From contig JAICWS010000004.1 of NCBI GenBank assembly GCA_025934695.1, positions 62,001 through 126,000 of the forward strand: a DNA stretch of 64,000 bases. The letters are read 5' to 3'. This document shows, in pieces, positions 60,663 to 64,000 of the stretch. How positions within the stretch are numbered: the first letter of the stretch is position 1; each line of letters begins with the position of its first letter. Both the position numbers and the translations under genes were made by a program. Under the pieces are notes generated by a model. It was not told the DNA's origin, did not search any database, and was given only the letters and a program-made list of their open reading frames with translations. This DNA comes from Alphaproteobacteria bacterium. GTDB lineage: Bacteria > Pseudomonadota > Alphaproteobacteria > Micavibrionales > UBA2020.

Positions 60663-63600
60663 ATGCCTCGCCCGTCTAAAGCACTCAAAAAGGAACCCAT
60701 CAAGCCCGCACTTTCGACGCCAATTCCGCTGCCACCGGATAACAGCGCAAAAGCCTTGCGCGATGGATTGCTGTTGCAGCAAGCGGGGAAGTTCGAAGAG
60801 GCAATCAAGGCTTATGACGAGGTCTTGAAGCGCAATCCCCGAAAGATGGCTGCCATCGTCAATAAAGGCGCGGCATTGCGTCGGATGGGGCGGCATAACG
60901 AGGCGATACCATGGTTTCTGCGGGCCCTTGCCATCGAGCAGGACAATGTCGAAGCCTGGCAAAACATGGGCAACACGCTGCTCGAGCTTCAGCGCACGGA
61001 TGAGGCCGAGGAAGCAATGAAGGCGGCGCTGGCAAAGGCGCCTCTATTGCCCGAGGTCTGGGTTGCACTTGCAAGGCTGCTTTTGACGAAGAAGTTTCAT
61101 GCGGCTGGCGAAGCCGCGCTAAAGCGCGCGGTCAGCTTACGGCCCGATGATTTCCTCGCGCGTCTTGAACTCGCGACATTGTGGCTGGAACAGGGCGAAA
61201 CCGAGGAGCATCTTCAGAAAAGCTTGGCGGAGTACCGGGCCCTTGAAAAAATCCAGCCGGATCATCCCCGAGTTCATGGCGGGATCGGCCAGGCGTTAAC
61301 CGGTCTCGGCCAGATGGAAGAGGCTTTACGGCACTTAAAGATTTCCGCCGCCCTTGACCCGAAGCACCTCGACGCGCGTCTCGGCTTGGCGCGGTGGCAC
61401 CTTTTGATGGGAGATTTCGAGAAGGGCTGGGCGGCTTACGAAGCTCGACGCGAAAGGACGGACAAGAAGAAGCCCAAGATCAACGGCGTCGAATGGGACG
61501 GCTCCGATCCGAGAGGCAAAACAATCCTCATCTATGCCGAGCAGGGGTTCGGCGACACGATCCAGTTTCTGCGCTTCCTGACGCCTCTGGCTAATCGTGG
61601 CGCGAAGGTGATTGTTGTTTGTCAGAAGTCCCTGGTGTCGCTGGTGGAAACCGTTGAAGGCGTCGCGAAGGTCACTTGTCTCTGGCGACCCTTGCCGAAA
61701 TACGATTTCTATGCACCGCTTCTCAGCCTGCCGCATAAGCTGAAGCTGGGTGCGAAGGATCTACCGGGGCAGATTCCTTATATCGCGACGAACCGGCAGG
61801 CGCATTTCCCGCCCGCCCCGCAAGGCACCAAGCTACGCGTGGGATTAGTATGGGCGGGGAGCGCTACGAATCCCGACGACCATAACCGGACGACCGGCTT
61901 GGAAGCGTTGATGCCGCTGATGGGCATTCCCGGCGTGCGCTTTTACAGCCTGCAGGTTGGACCTCGCGCCAAGGATATCGATAAACACGCCCATCCGGCG
62001 TTGATCGCGGATTTTTCGAAATATTTGAAGGAATATGCCGACACCGCCGCCGTCATCAAGCAACTGGATCTCGTCATCTCCGTCGATACATCGGTCGCGC
62101 ATCTGACGGGTGCCTTAGGCAAGCCTTGCTGGTGCATGGTCCCCTGTGTGCCCGACTGGCGCTGGCAGCTCAAACGCGATGACAGTCCCTGGTATCCGAC
62201 CATGCGGTTATTCCGGAATAGTATGGACGGCGACTGGACCCATTCCGTCAGAGAAATGACCAAGGAGTTGAAGAAGCTCGTCGCCCAGCAGCCCGATCCA
62301 GTAGAGCCAGCGACTGCGACCGCCAACAGCATTTTTGTGAACAAGAATGGCGAACCCCGGTTCACGATCACCACACCGCGTCATCTACTCAATGACCCGG
62401 GCGTTGGATTCATGATCCGCCGTGAGCGTATTGGGGCCGGGTACGAGTACGGTACGCGGAGCCTGCTGGATGCACATCTGGAACCGGGTGACGTATTTCT
62501 GGATATTGGCGCGCATTGGGGCATCATGTCGATGCAGGCCGCCACCCGCTGGCCGGATGCGAAGGACCCTGTGCGGGTGCTTGCTTTCGAGCCCTCACCT
62601 GACAATGTGACTAACCTGAAACGGACGCTCAAGGAAAACGATCTTCAGAATAATGTTGAAATCGTCGCCGCGGCCGTATCCGACCGACCCGGCAAGGGCG
62701 AGCTGGCTCCCGAAAGCACCATGGGTCACAGCCTGTTACGCCAAGATGGGGGGCATATTCCCGTCGTCACCGTCGACGATGAAATGAAAAAACGCAAAGA
62801 CCTGAAGGGCCGGCGCGTCATCGTCAAAATCGACGTCGAAGGCCATGAGCCCGAAGTGATCGCGGGCATGAAGAGGCTGCTCACCTCAGGCAACGTCGCC
62901 ATCGTCATCTGGGAACGTGGTGTCCAGTACAACGGAGATCGGCCTGCCGGACAGCAGCGCTTGAAAGACTTGCGCGCGTTGTTCGATGAGCATGGTTTCA
63001 CGGCTTGGCGCTTCGAACGGGAGGATGAAGGCGGTACTCTCGTTCCTTTCGTGGAAAACGGCCACAACGGCAACATTATCGAATTCGCGCCGGGCATTAA
63101 GCCTAAACCTTCTTACGGTCAACCTCGTCCAGAACCTGTGCCCCAGATTCCAGACCCTTCGGTCGACCGATACGAACTCGCGCGAAACTTCTATGCCGCA
63201 GGTACTCAGATGGCGCAGAAAGGAAATTTCCTGAAAGCTCTAGATCTCTACGCCGAGGCCGGTTCTATCGACAGCCGCAATGGGGACCTGTTCAATAATC
63301 TGGGCGTCCTGATGCGCGATGTGAAGCGCCCGGCGGCCAAGACCGCCGCTTATAGTCGCGCCCATGCGTTGAAACCTCAGGATACGGGTATACTCTCGAA
63401 CCTCGCCAATGCATATCGTGAGGAAGGACGCTTTGACGAGGCGGAGGCGTTGCATGGCCAAGCCATGCAGATAAAGCCTAACGACCCTGTGCATATTTAC
63501 AACGCCGCGCTGGTCCATCGTGATAATGCACAGCCGCAGAAGGCAATTGCGATGCTGGATCAATCACTAGCGCTGAGGCCCGATAATCCGGATGTCGAAT

Positions 63601-64000
63601 GGGATCGTGCGCTATTGCTGCTCCAGCAGGGGGATTACGAGCGCGGCTTAATTGGCTATGAGACGCGGACGCGCATTCCGAAGGCTTACAAACGCAAGCC
63701 TTTGCCGCTGAAGCGATGGGACGGCTCACCGTTGGAAGGCCGATCCATCTTTCTTCACGACGAGCAAGGCTTCGGCGACGTACTGCAATTCGCACGTTTC
63801 ATTCCGATGCTGAAGGACTATGGTGTCGGCAAGGTGGTACTGGAATGCCAGCCCGAGCTAATGCGCCTGATGACCTTGGCACCCGGCGTCGACGCCGTTG
63901 TGCCTCGAGAGCGGGTAATTCCACAGTGCGATGTCTATTTGCCGTTACTTAGCTTGCCTGGATTGTTGGGCATCACATTGGAAACCCTTCCAAAGGAGGT
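60663..64000 (+). CDS. Giant TPR / glycosyltransferase-like / FkbM methyltransferase protein, partial
   Basis: At least 1112 aa from ATG 60663, with the frame open to the window edge. Order of parts: TPR repeats (about 30-260: EEAIKAYDEVLKRNP and later units); a GT-B-like domain (about 270-540) with LIYAEQGFGDTIQFLRF and ISVDTSVAHLTGALGKP, as in TPR-linked glycosyltransferases; an FkbM methyltransferase (about 590-800) with FLDIGAHWG, LAFEPSPDN and VKIDVEGHEPEVI; more TPRs (about 840-1000); then a second GT-like domain beginning FHDEQGFGDVLQF. It follows the HlyD gene by 21 bp and may glycosylate or modify the secreted substrate (inference). Confidence 0.87.
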   Translation, partial: MPRPSKALKKEPIKPALSTPIPLPPDNSAKALRDGLLLQQAGKFEEAIKAYDEVLKRNPRKMAAIVNKGAALRRMGRHNEAIPWFLRALAIEQDNVEAWQNMGNTLLELQRTDEAEEAMKAALAKAPLLPEVWVALARLLLTKKFHAAGEAALKRAVSLRPDDFLARLELATLWLEQGETEEHLQKSLAEYRALEKIQPDHPRVHGGIGQALTGLGQMEEALRHLKISAALDPKHLDARLGLARWHLLMGDFEKGWAAYEARRERTDKKKPKINGVEWDGSDPRGKTILIYAEQGFGDTIQFLRFLTPLANRGAKVIVVCQKSLVSLVETVEGVAKVTCLWRPLPKYDFYAPLLSLPHKLKLGAKDLPGQIPYIATNRQAHFPPAPQGTKLRVGLVWAGSATNPDDHNRTTGLEALMPLMGIPGVRFYSLQVGPRAKDIDKHAHPALIADFSKYLKEYADTAAVIKQLDLVISVDTSVAHLTGALGKPCWCMVPCVPDWRWQLKRDDSPWYPTMRLFRNSMDGDWTHSVREMTKELKKLVAQQPDPVEPATATANSIFVNKNGEPRFTITTPRHLLNDPGVGFMIRRERIGAGYEYGTRSLLDAHLEPGDVFLDIGAHWGIMSMQAATRWPDAKDPVRVLAFEPSPDNVTNLKRTLKENDLQNNVEIVAAAVSDRPGKGELAPESTMGHSLLRQDGGHIPVVTVDDEMKKRKDLKGRRVIVKIDVEGHEPEVIAGMKRLLTSGNVAIVIWERGVQYNGDRPAGQQRLKDLRALFDEHGFTAWRFEREDEGGTLVPFVENGHNGNIIEFAPGIKPKPSYGQPRPEPVPQIPDPSVDRYELARNFYAAGTQMAQKGNFLKALDLYAEAGSIDSRNGDLFNNLGVLMRDVKRPAAKTAAYSRAHALKPQDTGILSNLANAYREEGRFDEAEALHGQAMQIKPNDPVHIYNAALVHRDNAQPQKAIAMLDQSLALRPDNPDVEWDRALLLLQQGDYERGLIGYETRTRIPKAYKRKPLPLKRWDGSPLEGRSIFLHDEQGFGDVLQFARFIPMLKDYGVGKVVLECQPELMRLMTLAPGVDAVVPRERVIPQCDVYLPLLSLPGLLGITLETLPKE

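Overview
The window reads as chromosome of a GC-rich alphaproteobacterium. Supporting signs are the TldD/PmbA pair, the four-gene ATP-dependent-ligase repair set, an amino-acid:carrier-protein ligase, a CpaF-type ATPase, a ChvG/CreC-like two-component pair and a UDP-glucose dehydrogenase. The genus cannot be named from the sequence. No rRNA, tRNA, CRISPR array or intact insertion sequence was seen.

Layout. (1) 1-5855, minus strand: a tightly overlapping seven-gene biosynthetic operon (AMP-forming acyl ligase, isoprenylcysteine-methyltransferase-like membrane protein, KASIII-like enzyme, AurF-like diiron oxygenase, carrier protein, aminoacyl:carrier-protein ligase, SDR/thioester reductase running off the left edge). 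(2) 6058-8890: tldD and pmbA/tldE. (3) 8891-14557: ligase-associated DNA repair module (PdeM phosphoesterase, DEXH helicase, MBL-fold exonuclease, ATP-dependent ligase). (4) 14547-18490, minus: histidine kinase, response regulator, DUF4173 membrane protein and a 52-aa overlapping small gene. (5) 18614-23113: LuxR-type solo regulator, PhyH dioxygenase, CpaF-like ATPase, Sel1-repeat protein between two copies of a palindromic repeat. (6) 23313-29941, plus: a compact seven-gene operon joining a B12-binding radical SAM enzyme, a CoaE-like P-loop protein, a radical SAM-DUF3419 fusion, a methyltransferase, a 77-aa disordered peptide, a CphA/GshF-type ATP-grasp ligase and a PIG-L deacetylase. It matches no pathway I know and is the best candidate for an undescribed system. 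(7) 30027-37508: prolyl oligopeptidase, HAD phosphatase, two alpha/beta hydrolases, a chalcone-isomerase-like protein and Ugd with a C-terminal extension.

(8) 37509-54463 is an accessory region, visibly more AT-rich and richer in orphan genes: small secreted proteins, a TIR-domain protein with a frameshifted zinc-ribbon partner, a secreted PLD nuclease, a four-gene envelope operon (OmpA / coiled-coil membrane protein / VWA-like periplasmic protein / glycine-zipper lipoprotein), an Sll1717-type P-loop ATPase, a serine recombinase with two ParB-like partners and its own divergent repressor, and a DUF2235 hydrolase. It looks like an integrated mobile or defence island.

(9) 54830-64000: a type I secretion operon preceded by a leader with several hairpins. 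It has a TolC-family protein, a free-standing C39-like domain, an ABC exporter whose N-terminal domain is a paralogue of that free-standing protein, an HlyD adaptor, and a very long TPR / glycosyltransferase / FkbM methyltransferase protein that runs off the right edge. No RTX-type substrate is in the window.
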